A stretch of DNA of 64,000 nucleotides from Symbiodinium natans (taxonomy: Eukaryota; Sar; Dinophyceae; Suessiales; Symbiodiniaceae), in NCBI GenBank assembly GCA_905221605.1, contig CAJNDS010001236.1, positions 302,001-366,000 on the forward strand, read 5' to 3'. A program made the position numbers and the translations under genes. The notes beneath the pieces were generated by a model. It was not told the DNA's origin. It was given only the letters and a program-made list of their open reading frames with translations, and did no database searches. Numbering within the stretch: position 1 is the stretch's first letter; every line of letters begins with the position of its first letter. This document shows positions 24,357 to 35,329 of this stretch, in pieces.

Positions 24357-27300
24357 TTAATCCAACGCTGGCTTATTGGCCTGTGAAGTGGATGCGCGTG
24401 CCTTCTTTGTACTTGCTTCAAGGAGGGCAGCTTGCTGATGGGCCCACAAGTGCTGGAAGCTAGTCAATGTGATGACAATTTCCGGGCATGGAAGATGTTT
24501 TACAGAAGCATTGAGGTGTTGTTGGACATTGAAACAGCTGCACACATATAGCGGCCTCCAGCCTGTGTGCTGCGTGCATGTTGAGCGTTGCTTTTCGCGA
24601 ATGCGCTGTATATAGGCGGCTGCTCTGACATTACTGTTGACATTCTTTCATGGCTGCCTGCTACGCCCAAGCAGTCAGACAGTCCAATGTGGCATGTGCT
24701 ACAACGTGCTACACTTAAATGGGCGCACTTCTGGAGCAACGCCTGCTCCTGGACGGCCAAGTGCCAGCTCGCAAGCACCTGAGAGGCGCAGCATCAGTGC
24801 GCATCTTTCGCCCACACTAAGACCGCCCAAATCCCGCCAGTGCCAGCTGCCATCTCTGCTCGGCTTCGCGCCTTGCGCATGCGGGCAGCATTGGCAGCCT
24901 CCCGTCGCAGCTGAATTTCCGCGCGCCACTCGTTTAAGATGCCGGTCAACGCCTCCCACAAACAGCCCACAACGAGTCTAAGTCGGGCCATCCGCAGTCC
25001 AGAGTCAACGAGAGTCAAGGTCATAAGATACAGTCTCAGACCGTCGTGTAGGCATGTTCAAATCGAGCTCCGCTCCTTTCGGCGGGAGCGCCGGCGGATG
25101 TCATCCGCCTGCACACAGCAATCCCTCTGGAGCCTGGGAACTACGAGTCATGTGCGCGAATGTGCACTAATGTACACATATTAGTGCACAACGTGTACCC
25201 GTTTTGCCGCGCCTGCAAGATCCTGCGGGTTTCCTGGTCAGACACGGAGACGGCATCATGGAGAGAAGCGGGGGGCGAGTAAACAGCGCACCTGTACAGC
25301 GAGGGAGCGCGCGGCCTTCCGCAGAGACTAGCGGAAAAGCAAAAGCAAAAAAACAAAAACAGCGGACCTGTGAAGCAGAGTCTGTTCGTGGACGTGTCTT
25401 GCATGATCGGCCTCCGCCCAGCCCGCCAGGATCTGCGCGCCACAGGACAGCCTGACGGAGACCGCGAGGTTCAGTCACGTGTTAAGTCGTGTGAATTGTC
25501 GTGTTAAGTCGTGTTGTTAAGTGACACACGCGCGGGGGGGGGGGGGGGGTTGACTGCTAACACAGCTCAGCTCATATATTGCTCAAATATGCTCAACTCG
25601 GGAGGCCCCGACTTCCATTCCGCGAAGAGCTCGCTGCTGCGCTGCTGAGCGGTTGCAACCTCGCAGTCTCAGTATTTTCAGCGAGCTTTCAAAAGCGGAG
25701 CGCTGTGTATCTAGCAATGTCAGAAGTCGCGCATGAACTATTCATTGAATATAAAATGTTCCGAGAGCGGCCTCGTGCAAACCTCGACGAAGTTTACAAA
25801 GGACTGCAATTATAGCCATGGTGGCTGCACGACGGATGAAGCATAAAACCGCTTAAACAGCGTATGCCAACTTACACAAACTTGGGCTTGCACGGCGCTC
25901 TCCAGGTGTCGACGACGCCTGCGGAATTGCGACCGAGCCTGTCCAGGATTCTCCCTCCGTGCCCTCTTTTTCTCTTCGCCCTCTGCGTTGGACTCTGACT
26001 TGTCTCGTGTTCACTTCTACATCATTCTACATCTGATGGCCTTCCATGTTCTTATGCACCGCTGTAGTGCTCTGTCTCTGGCTTGCTGGCTGAGATCATG
26101 GATCTCATGAACCTGATCCAGGTCATCAGGATAATTGTGCCGAATGCGCTGAGAGATTCTGGATAGTATTCAATGAAATTCAATCTAGCAGGCCTGAGCG
26201 GACCAGCAAAGCAGCATCTTCTTCAGAAGAGCGCTTGCGAACAATACCAGCAATGATGAGTGCACCACCTGAAGGCAACATGCACAGCCATGGCTTCTGG
26301 GACAAACAAAATCTGCGGATTGAGCGTATACATATTGTAATATGGGCTGATGGTCGAGTCTTAAAGTCACCATTCACGCCTCTCAGGCCTCCTGTGGCCA
26401 GGTTTCACTGTCATTCTGGACCCTTGAGTGCCTGCCTGCATGTGATGCGGGTGGGCGTCGAAGGGGGCGAGCCCGAAGAGCAAATCTGCGGCCGGCTGCC
26501 TGAATTCTTCTCAGAAGCTTCTCAGAGGCGTGCAATTGGCCGGCTCTCGAAAGAGGCTCGCCGAGGCCCGGAACCACGAGGCGGCGACGGCGGGCAAGTG
26601 CAGCCTGCGGGAGAAAGAAGAAAAGAAGGAATCTGCCTCCCAGAAAGCAAGAGCCACGGCCTTCGCCCACCGTGCCCGGAGCGCGCGGCGTGGACCTGCA
26701 GCCAGCGCCAGGCGGCTAGCAGCTGAGGCGCGCTGCACATGGCCGCGACCTCGCGCATCCACAAGGGTCATCGATCCACGACCTTCTTCGACTTTCGAAT
26801 TCTGCGGCCTTGCCACGCTTGCGCCACCACTTGATCCATGCCTGCAGGCCAAAGGGCCCAACTGCTGAGTGCAAGAACATGCACTAACCACGCGTTAGCG
26901 TCTGCCGACTGCCCCCCTACCTGCCACGCCGCAGCTAGCATGGCGCGCAGGCGCTGCACGTCCGCCGAGCTCTGGTACCTGTAAGCTCGCATGATCACAA
27001 CTCATCCGAGAATTGCGGGTGGAGAGGCGCAGCTTCATGAGCCGCTGCTGCTCGGTGTGTTTCAGTAGCTTTGCCCAGCACACCTGCCAGGCGCCCATTG
27101 CCCCACACGTTGCCTTACCTGCCTTACCTCTATTTCATTATGGAATCAAACGGCAGCTCCTCCAGCCGCTGCCGGCGAGCCAGAATGGCCCCGTCACGAA
27201 CCTCCGCAAGTGCAGCAATCTGCCTTTAAGCGAAGGTTACGATGGTTCCGGCAATTGAAAAAACCCGCGGGTTCCAATGGCCTTCTGCAGGGCTCGCCGT

Positions 27301-29440
27301 TGGGCCTCCCGGCGGACCTGGCTCGGTCCGATGTTATGTGTATAGGGTGTTTAGGGTCGAAAGGGTCCGACGCACGGGCTGAGGCTGCTTTTGTCTGTCT
27401 CTGTCTCCGTCTCTGTCTCTATCTCTGCTCCCGCTGAACAGTCGAAGCTGATTGTGGCCGTCCCAACTGGTCCGGGATTTTAAATCAAGTACAAAAGCGC
27501 CTTCCGCTACGCTACTTCCACTGGTACCGCTGATGCTCCTGCTGGTGCTGAGTTCGATATCAACGTTAGAAATAACAGTCGCACTGGAGCTTTACTACTA
27601 CTGCTACTGCCACTGGTGATGCTACTGGTATTTAATGCTACTACTCACATCGTGGGATGACCCATGCCCTTCTGAATGTCGATGGTCTTTGTTGCTCATC
27701 TGTAGCCTACAGCCCAGAGCTGCAAAGGCGTATGGTGACCCGTACTATTCCAAGCGAAATGACCTATGCACATCGTGAGTGTGCCGCAAATCTCTTCATC
27801 GAACACCAGTCTAGAATGCAATCTTGACGATGTGGACTTGCATGCCCTCATCGCGGAAGTTCTTCCACATTAATTAATGTTCTTTGTGCGCGGTGATGGG
27901 CCATCCCCTTGAGTTTTTCGATCGCCCGCTTCCTTACAAGTCTCTGTCTGGCATGCGCGAACTCTGGCACTTTTGGCAGCTGACTCGAAGAGCTGACTGT
28001 AAGGTGTCCACTTCTATGATAGCCATGAAAGGCCACGCTGCAACACGGAGAAAAGGGAAGCAAACTCGTACTGCATAAGAGCGCGCGAGACAGCGAGAGC
28101 AAGACTTCTCAGGCGGCGACTCTATGCTCCGAGGCGCGCAAACGTCTGCACTTGGCTGCAGCAGCCTGCGAAAAGGAACGCGAAGACATGCGAAGATTCC
28201 TGACAAGGAAGCAGACGCCCAGTGTTGCACATGCGAACACACCATGCATGTGCGTGTGTGTCTTAGCCTTCCATGCGCTCAGCAATCTTCCTGCGAATCG
28301 CCAGGCTCTGCTCTGCATGATGCCACGGATCTGGAGGACCTCGCATGATGTGACCGTAAACTTCTGCACTTCTGCCTGGCATCACCCGCCACAAGTAGGA
28401 GCGCACCTCGACCAGCCAGCCGTCGATCATCTTCTTCAGCAGGGTGTGTGCGAACATCTGGACTACTCGGGCGTGGACAGCCTGCGATGCAAGACCGCGC
28501 CATTTTGTCGCCACGGCTCTGTTCGACAGCGCATGCAGCACAGACGAAATAAACGCCCTATTTCTACACATGCCTCTGCACACGGGCATCATGCACATGA
28601 TAAGGATGCTGTGCCGTCGGTGCTGTGTCACTCTCTGTGCCTGCATGTGGTGCGGGTGGGCGTCGAAGGGGGCGAGCCCGAAGAGCAAATCTGCGGCCGG
28701 CTGCCTGAATTCTTCTCATAGGCGTGCAATTGGCCGGCTCTCGAAAGAGGCTCGCCGAGGCCCGGAACCACGGGGCGGCGACGGCGGGCAGGAGCAGCCT
28801 GCGGGAGAAGAGATGAAGGAATCTGCCTCCCAGAAAGCAAGAGCCACGGCCTTCGCCCACCGTGCCCGGAGCGCGCGGCGTGGACCCGCAGCCAGCGCCA
28901 GGCGGCCAGCAGCTGAGGCGCGCTGCACATGGCCGCGACCTCGTCCACGAGCGTAGCGGGCAGCGGCTCCGTTGGTGCCGAAATTCAGTACAGGAGGAGG
29001 CGCCTTCCCCCGCTTGTGAAACCACTTCTTCCAGGCCTGCAGGGAGAGAACAGGCGTTGCTCAGATGTGCTCAGCTGCCAGTATCTCCGAGTCATCCCAT
29101 TCCATCCCATTCCATGCCACCTGCCATGCCGCGTCCAGACGCGAGCGCAGCCAGTGCACGTCCGCCCAGCTCCGGTACCTGCCGGGCCATCACAATGCAG
29201 CGTCTAGAAGAATGGGCAAGCGACAAAGCATCGACAGGCGCTGCTCTGGGGCACAGTCTCATGAGCTTGCAGCTCTCCGCGTGCCCTCTCCAGGCCACCC
29301 AGCAGGCCTATAAGCACAACATCACACGGAAACGGAACTTCCAAATCACCTGATGCTGGCCTCCATCAGCCGCCGCCGCCTCTGCGCCAATTCCTGGCGA
29401 AGCCGAGCCTCTGCCTGCCGCAGTCACACGCATCTCACAT
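24357..29440 (-). CDS. Tryptophan-repeat helical protein (SFI1-like), multi-exon
   Basis: Many minus-strand exons encode basic helices centred on a Trp, in the style of SFI1 centrin-binding repeats. In order: ELAQRRRRLMEASIR (29.40-29.35 kb); LQAWKKWFHKRGKA (29.04); LLAAWRWLRVHAARSG (28.9); LLKKMIDGWLVEVRSYLW (28.45-28.39); WQVCWAKLLKHTEQQRL (27.08); LQAWIKWWRKRGKA (26.84); LLAAWRWLQVHAARSG (26.7); ILAGWAEADHARHVHEQ (25.42); ILNEWRAEIQLRREAANAAR (24.93); VLASWHLAVQEQALLQKCA (24.78-24.72); SFQHLWAHQQAALLEA (24.46), then the stop at 24357. SFI1-type proteins bind centrin at centriole or basal-body structures; that role here is inference. The 5' end is not fixed and exon joins were not all worked out. 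Confidence 0.6.
26435..26757. repeat. Duplicated segment, copy A
   Basis: Over about 320 bp it matches 28640-28947 almost base for base, apart from small indels (including an extra agcttctcag near 26515) and a few substitutions. It encodes two exons of the Trp-repeat protein (WFRASASLFREP and LLAAWRWLQVHAA). Confidence 0.85.
28640..28947. repeat. Duplicated segment, copy B
   Basis: Partner of 26435-26757, about 2.2 kb away in the same orientation. Similarity continues more weakly on both sides, with related exons in the same order, so the true duplicated unit is about 2.2 kb of the Trp-repeat gene. Confidence 0.85.
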
Positions 29441-29796
29441 CTTACGTCCTTCGGGTTCGGGATTTATAAATGTGGCCGGCCTCAAGCACGCCTCGGCGCC
29501 GAGCCTGCACAGTGACCTGAAAAGAGTTTGGATTGAGGCCACACTGCGTGATGTTGTCCAGGTACGAACTATCGAAGGTTCCGCTGAGCCTAGCTAGATT
29601 TCACTACCCAACTTTTAGATATGAAGTAGATTTCGATGCAATCGGGTGTCAATTTCATCTCAACGGGTGTCGAGCCAGGCAACAGATTACACTAAGAACT
29701 GTGGAGGGAGGACAGAGCAGACGTATCAAAAAGGACTTGGGTAGCCTTGTTTTTCTGTAAACATCTCCGCCGTTCATGCTTGCAATTCCGACAAAG

Positions 29797-29880
29797 AAGG
29801 GGGGGGGGGGGGTGGGGGCAATCCCTAAACCCTAAACCCTAAACCCTAAACCCTAAAACCCAAACCCTAAAGCCTGAGTG
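29797..29880 (+). repeat. G-run and telomere-type repeats at the compositional boundary
   Basis: A run of Gs at about 29799-29814 is followed by four to five tandem ccctaaa units with variants. To the left telomere-type heptamers are essentially absent; to the right they recur throughout. Confidence 0.8.
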
Positions 29881-30360
29881 GGCATTCTGTTTGATGCATG
29901 CTGGCATGCTGTCAGAGAAGAACCCGCCGGGGGAGCTACCTCTGCAAGTGGCCTGGCGGCTTGGCGTCTCTTGGGATTGACGGGATTGTGTAAGCACCCA
30001 ACCTCAACCCTCAACTTGACCCTCGCCCCAAAATTCGAGTAAATAGACTAGGCTACGATGAAACCCCAGCTTCCCTCCTTGTGAAGCCTCGAACCCACCC
30101 CCTAACGCTGGTAGCACTAGGCTAGGATGCTGCTTGAAACCCTACCTTCCCCCTTGTGAGGCCTGAAACCAACCCCCGCTTCCCCCTTCCTGATAGCAAT
30201 AGGGTAGAAAGCCAGAAAGCCTCATGAAAGCCTAGCACCTGCCTCAAGCCCGCCCCTGAATCCTGCACTTGGCAGACACTCGTCCGGCGCCGGGCTTAAA
30301 GAGAATGAGTGGGTTTAGGGTTTAGGAAGTTTAGGGTTTAGAGCATGGACTGAAATGCAC
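29881..30360. other. No gene; degenerate CCTAA-rich spacer
   Basis: Contains scattered ccctaa/ccctcaac words, repeated phrases such as gaaaccc(c/t)a.cttccc, and tttagggttta near 30312-30340. No coding block was seen. Confidence 0.5.
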
Positions 30361-30364
30361 ATGT

Positions 30365-30520
30365 GCCACTGTTCAAGTGGCGCCACTGGTCAAGTGGCAT
30401 TGACATGCACATATGCCACTGTTCAAGTGGTGCCACTGATCAAGTGGCTTTGACAGTCATGCACATGTTTTTCGATAACTGTTCAAGCGGCGCCGCTGCT
30501 CAAGTGGCGAGAAAATTCTT
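30365..30520 (+). repeat. Tandem short hairpins GCCACT-N5-AGTGGC
   Basis: Six 17-nt inverted repeats in three back-to-back pairs (30365-30398, about 30414-30448, about 30479-30518). Each has arms GCCACT/AGTGGC around gttca, ggtca, gatca or gctca. The junction between paired hairpins is itself palindromic: agtggcgccact in the first pair, agcggcgccgct in the third, a compensated change. Confidence 0.85.
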
Positions 30521-30529
30521 TTCGAAACA

Positions 30530-31340
30530 ACATTATTTTACAATCAGGTCCAGACTTTCTCGAGGTGAAAAGAAAGCGTGCGAGACACCCGTGAACTCAC
30601 ATAGTCTTATAGCTTTTTATGGCACTTTCCACACATCGCCTATATACATGTGAAGTCGTCAAGACTGCAAACAACAATAATCCTGAGGCTCAGTCCCTCC
30701 CTCCCTCCACTTGAGAAGCAAAATATATCAACAAACTTCCGTGAAAATTCAATCTCAAGAACACTTTCTGGGGCCGGGGGTTTGTTGCTCTGCTTATCGG
30801 GGGGCAACAGGTACATCTCGCCGAAGACGCCCCGAGAATAGCGTTTGGTGAAGAGCCGGTTTCAACTCACCAATGGAAACCTATGCATGAAAGGCTATAA
30901 ATCATTAAATTAAGAAAAGTTCTATAAAAGCATAAACTCAGATACCCGACCAACGCTTGGAGGCCTTGCTGGACCCTGAGTTGTCAAGCCAAGCTCCCTG
31001 AAACGCCAAGCCGTAGAAACATAGTATGTGGAAACACCCTTGCTTCCTCGGCGTCCGTGCCTGTGACAAATCTCAACAGTAACCACCCAACACCCCTGAT
31101 CAACCTTAACAATGCAATCAGATGTGGACCCGTCGGGGGAGCTACCACTCAATATCAGCAAGAACTTCCAAGAGGCACGTGTGCTCAGGCACTTGCTCGC
31201 CGTTGTCGTCAGGAGTTTCATTGCTCAAGGGTTTGGGTGTGAGGATATGTAAGAAGTAGTTTGGCATTTCCATCAGAAGGAAATCAGACCCTTCAGCAAT
31301 GGAACCAGACCCCTCAACAGCCATGTAAGCTAGCTCACAC
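30530..31340. other. No recognised gene
   Basis: A minus-strand open frame at 30922-31221 (99 codons) and shorter frames lack motifs. Confidence 0.4.
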
Positions 31341-31347
31341 AATAATC

Positions 31348-31372
31348 TGGCACCGAGGGCACCTCGGTGCCA
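31348..31372. repeat. Perfect hairpin, 11-bp stem
   Basis: Arms tggcaccgagg / cctcggtgcca with loop gca. Confidence 0.9.
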
Positions 31373-31624
31373 AACTGTAACTGTGAGCAAGAAGCTGGCA
31401 ACCTAGGACACCGCTCTATATCGGTTTAGGGTTTCGGGTTTAGGGTTTACTCGTCTTGGCTACAAGAAGCCAGTTAGCTTGTGGCTTTAGGGTTCGGGTC
31501 TGGGCTGCCAGGATTTGGGTGTCGTTAGGCGGTGGCACCGAGGTGTCCGGGTCACAGCCTCGGCAATAGGGGTTGGGGGGGAGGCTTCGGGAATGTAAGG
31601 TTTCGGGATCAGGTTTCGGGATCG

Positions 31625-31649
31625 TGCCACGGAGGCGGCCTCCGTGGCA
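31625..31649. repeat. Perfect hairpin, 11-bp stem
   Basis: Arms tgccacggagg / cctccgtggca with loop cgg. The same architecture as 31348-31372 with compensated stem changes. Confidence 0.9.
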
Positions 31650-31723
31650 TGAACCAGAACACAAGCTAGTGGGTTTGAAGCGGCTAGGTGCTTGGTGGCT
31701 TCGTGCTGCAAGGATGTACGTGT

Positions 31724-31772
31724 ATTTGTTCAAGGTGCCACTGAGGCAGCCTCAGTGGCACCTTGAACAAAT
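31724..31772. repeat. Perfect hairpin, 23-bp stem
   Basis: Left arm 31724-31746 and right arm 31750-31772 are exact reverse complements around a 3-nt loop cag. The inner part is ccactgagg / cctcagtgg, the family core; the outer part extends through ggtg and ttgttcaa. Confidence 0.92.
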
Positions 31773-31779
31773 GTAAGCA

Positions 31780-32660
31780 AACATGGAAAGCATGAGAATG
31801 CAAGCAGTAGCCATGCTGACTATTCAAGGTAAGCTCCTGAACTGCAGGTTCACAATGGTCTAGGGCTTCTTCCCAAGCTTGAACTCTAGCCTCTCGCCTA
31901 TCGCCCTCTTTCAGACTCTATCAGAAAGCGCCTGATGCCATGAAGATTGATCTTCTTCCGAGGTCTGCGTCCTACACACTGCCAGCAGACAATTAGCCGG
32001 GGCCCAGGTCTTCTAAAAGTCGGGTCTACCGCACTCCCCGGAGATTTGTTCGGGGTGTGAGTTCTTGAGTGTGTCTGGGCTCGTAACTGCTTCTACCCGT
32101 CCCCGTGCCAAGGCTAAGGGTTGAAGTTGTCGTGAAACCCTGAAAAATGCCAGACCCCCCTAAACCCGGTTTGACCAAACGCCCGTCGCTGTGTCCCCTG
32201 ATTCTGGTTTCGGAACCTTGCGCGTGGTTGTGCGTCTTGCGGGCCTGTTGTGGAACGCTGGACATCGAAGAGTTGGGATGCCCTAGAACCAACCCACGAT
32301 CTCTTCGAACGTGGTGGTGTGGTCCCTGGCTCCAAGACCACCACGTCTTCCACCTAAACCCTAATCCCTGAGCCCTGAACCCCAGACCCGAAACCCTAAC
32401 CCTAAACCCAAACCATCAACCCTTCACCCTCAACCCCAAACCCTAAGACACTGCCTGCTATGGCAATTAATTCGAAGGCCTGAGCCTTGAATCCTGTAAA
32501 TAGAATCTAAATAATCTAGAAACCAAAGACACACCTATAGACCACTGTAAACACCCTATATAAATTCGAGAGTGTCGAGCACTGCTCTACGGCCAACCCT
32601 AAGCCACCCTAGCAGAAACCCTAAGACTCATAAACTAAACCTAAACATAAACCTCCCTCG
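31780..32660. other. No recognised gene; degenerate telomeric words
   Basis: Telomere-like ccctaa runs with variants at about 32350-32450. Small open frames on both strands at 32026-32371 lack motifs. Confidence 0.4.
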
Positions 32661-32670
32661 CTGTGCTGCC

Positions 32671-32965
32671 ATGGACCGCGTCGAGCAGGCTGCAAGGGTC
32701 ACTGCCGTGCAAGCGTCCAGGGAGGCTGCGGGCCTCTACCACAAGGACGGCTCGCGGATCCGCCGCGAGGGCAGGAGGCCGCCAAAGCGAAACTGGTTTG
32801 TATGTTACAGAATTTTTTGAAAGACTAGCTTTGACCTAAGCCTAGCCTTTGGTTCAGGTTATTATTTTATGTGACCTTATTTCTGATCCCACACATCCAC
32901 CGAGGAGCCCGTCTAGCCCTGGCGGCAGCGGAGGAGGCTCGCGCAGCGGCGGTGGCTTCAAGAGA
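32671..32965 (+). CDS. Candidate exons of an unknown Ala/Arg-rich protein
   Basis: Not recognised. An ATG at 32671 opens MDRVEQAARVTAVQASREAA, a GC-rich coding-like run to about 32793. A second GC-rich open stretch near 32909-32965 encodes ARLALAAAEEARAAAVASRD. Both contrast with the flanking low-complexity DNA. Splice sites between them were not determined. Confidence 0.4.
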
Positions 32966-33199
32966 TATTAGCACAGTGTGCTGTTTTTTTGGATTCTTTA
33001 TTGGCAAGTTGTGGGGTTGGGGGGGTGGGGGGTGGGCGGGAGACAGTGGACAGGGAGGGGGGAGGAGGGACCCGCCCAAACAGCCCAGCCCCAAAAAAAT
33101 CGGTTTGCGTTGGCTTCTTCTTTTCTGGTCTCCCACAGCCCCCAAACAGCTAACAGCTGAGTTTCAAAAACTCGGTTGTTTGCATTGGGGGTATTGGTG

Positions 33200-33620
33200 T
33201 AGTTTAGAAGTTTTCAAATCTGGCCAAACGCAGAACGTCTATGTGCGTTTTGCTCTTGTCTGCAAAGAAACAAGACCTGGTTTGGTTTAGAAGTTCAGAA
33301 ATCTGGCCAAATCCAAAACGCACATCGGTGACGTCTATGTGCGTTTTGCTCTGCAAACTTTCCTGTTGGGTTCTCAGCTGAGGAGCCCCAGGCCGAATTG
33401 TCGGTTTTTCAGGAAAAACCCGAGATTCCGCCCAAGGCGAAATTGTCTGATTTTCAGGGAAATCACGAGATTCAGCTTCTGCCTTCAAGATCAACCCCTG
33501 AGATCCATCCAGGCAAGTTAGCATTTTGCTCTTGTCTGCAAAGAAACAAGAATTGGTTTGGTTTTTCAAGTTTTCAAATCTGGCCAAATCCAAACGCACA
33601 TCCGTGGTGTACATCTTGCC
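33200..33620. repeat. Dispersed short repeats with a tctggccaaa core
   Basis: The words aatctggccaaa (near 33217, 33299, 33577) and ctgcaaagaaacaaga (near 33260, 33537) recur with tggtttggttt attached, giving repeated peptides in every frame. There is no coding support. Confidence 0.65.
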
Positions 33621-33699
33621 ACCCCCTGGCTCAAAAGGCAGATGTTTGGGCAGTGGGAGGTCTTCGCTTGCCCAAACCCGTTCCCATTTTGGCGTCAAC

Positions 33700-34200
33700 A
33701 ATTCACTGAATTATTGACATGAAAACCAACGACCCCCCTAAGCCCCCCGGCGGGGACCCCTGCAGTCTCCAAAGGAAGGTTTGGGAAGTGGTTGGCTGGG
33801 GGGCTTTGCAGGGAAGGGGGGGTCAGAGGGTGTGGGGGGGGGGGGGGGGGGGTGGGGGGTGGGGGCTGACGCGCAGGTGCCAATTGAAGAGGAACAAGTC
33901 GTTTGGGGCAAACCCAACCCAGAATAGTTGGGTTTGGTTTGGGGGGGGGGGGGGTGGGAGCGGGCTTTGTCGGAGGTGGAGGTGACGTGGATGTGGCTTT
34001 CAAGGCTCTAACGTAAGTTGACCATTCAGCAGACACCACTGAGGAGGCCTCTGTGGCAGAAGGGGCAGCCGAGGCCTCCATGGTGCCAGGGGCAGCCGCT
34101 CAACTTTGGCTAGTCCGGTTTTATGGGTGTTCTAGATCTTCCTTTACCAAACTATGTGGGAAGCCTTTAAAACTTTCTTTTCAGGGGCTTAGCCTTTGGG
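33700..34200. other. Poly-G tracts, no gene
   Basis: Long G-runs at about 33834-33856 and 33941-33954, with a degenerate family hairpin (ccactgagg agg cctctgtgg) at about 34037-34057. Confidence 0.6.
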
Positions 34201-34224
34201 ACCACTGAGGATGCCTCAGTGGTC
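34200..34224. repeat. Perfect hairpin, 11-bp stem
   Basis: Arms gaccactgagg / cctcagtggtc with loop atg. Confidence 0.9.
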
Positions 34225-34408
34225 ATAGCAGGGCACCCACACTTAAATCCTGGTTCTAAGTTGATGGCTTTTTCTAAACGTGCTGGGGTTCGGGTCTTCT
34301 GGCGCTTCCTTGCCTCTGAGGGCGCAGTTGATGCCGCCTCGACGGTACCAGCGGTAACATGGAATCATGTGAGAAGGTTTTTTTGTTTTCTGGGGCGTAG
34401 GCATTATC

Positions 34409-34433
34409 GACCACTGAGGAGGCCTCAGTGGTC
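34409..34433. repeat. Perfect hairpin, 11-bp stem
   Basis: Arms gaccactgagg / cctcagtggtc with loop agg; the same stem as 34200-34224 with a different loop base. Confidence 0.9.
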
Positions 34434-34601
34434 TTAGCAAGGCTTTTCGTTATCGTGAGTTCCCCTTCCAAGGAAGCAGCCAGCCCGGTGCAGGACGCAT
34501 TCGATGCAATGCTCGCTGAGGCAACATGAATAAATTCGAGAAGCTTTTGTGTTTTTCACGGTGTATAAACACTCAAAGAGTGGAGATCGTCGGGTTTCGA
34601 G

Positions 34602-35222
34602 TTGGAAATAATGGCTTTGTGGTGGTCCTTGTTTCTGGGGTTCATACTCGGCTGGAATTGGGTTGATGGCTTTTCTGAGCCCTCCCAGGAAGCCTCCTGG
34701 AGCTGGCAGGAGGTGGAGGAGATGGAGGTGGAGGAGGTGGCATCCAACTTTGCCACCTTGGAGCAGGTGGAGGCGGAGGAGGTGGAGGTGGAGGTGGACG
34801 AGGAGGAGGGGGAGGTGGGGGAGTTGGCAGCCTCATCCAACTTTGCCACCTTGGAGGAGGAGGTAGAGGCGGAGGAGGTGGAGGTGGAGGTGGAGGAGGT
34901 GGAGGTGGTGGAGGTGGCAGCCTCATCCAACTTTGCCAACTTGGAGGAGGAGGCGGAGGAGGTGGAGGTGGAGGTGGAGGTGGAGGAGGCCTCATCCTTT
35001 GAGGTGGAGGTGGAGGAGGTGGCAGCAGCTTCATCCGACCTTGCCAACGAGGTGGAGGAGGTGGCAGCAGCTTCATCCAACTTTGCCACTTTGGAGGAGG
35101 TGGAGGGGGAGGAAGCAGCCTCATCCAACTTTGCCACCTGGGATCTGACTGAAGAGATGGAGGTGGAGGAGGAGGAGGCCCCAGCCTCCTCTTCCGTTAC
35201 CTGGCACTGTCGGGAGACATGA
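34602..35222 (+). CDS. Acidic repeat ORF with hydrophobic N terminus, doubtful gene
   Basis: A 206-codon open frame. It begins with a hydrophobic stretch (about residues 4-19, WWSLFLGFILGW), signal-peptide-like, then turns into imperfect Glu/Val repeats punctuated by AASSNFATLEE. The DNA is a purine-rich minisatellite of gga-ggt words with recurring catccaactttgccacctt. The opposite strand is also open for over 160 codons in two frames, which weakens the coding claim. If real it would be a secreted or membrane-tethered acidic protein; a minisatellite with fortuitous open frames is equally likely. Confidence 0.35.
   Translation: MEIMALWWSLFLGFILGWNWVDGFSEPSQEASWSWQEVEEMEVEEVASNFATLEQVEAEEVEVEVDEEEGEVGELAASSNFATLEEEVEAEEVEVEVEEVEVVEVAASSNFANLEEEAEEVEVEVEVEEASSFEVEVEEVAAASSDLANEVEEVAAASSNFATLEEVEGEEAASSNFATWDLTEEMEVEEEEAPASSSVTWHCRET
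34695..35140 (+). repeat. GGA/GGT minisatellite
   Basis: Tandem purine-rich array interrupted by seven degenerate copies of atccaactttgcca. Repeat structure is clear; it underlies the three overlapping open frames here. Confidence 0.9.
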
Positions 35223-35329
35223 TTCTTTTTTATTTATTTCGAATATACTTAATATAAACTTCAAGATCCAGGGTTTAGGGTTGGGGTACAACTGAGGTTG
35301 CACACTTAAGGAGTTGCAACTTTGAGGGA

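Noticed and set aside
34642-35124. Pro-rich minus-strand protein
   Set aside because: Complement of the GGA/GGT minisatellite; no start context or non-repeat sequence.
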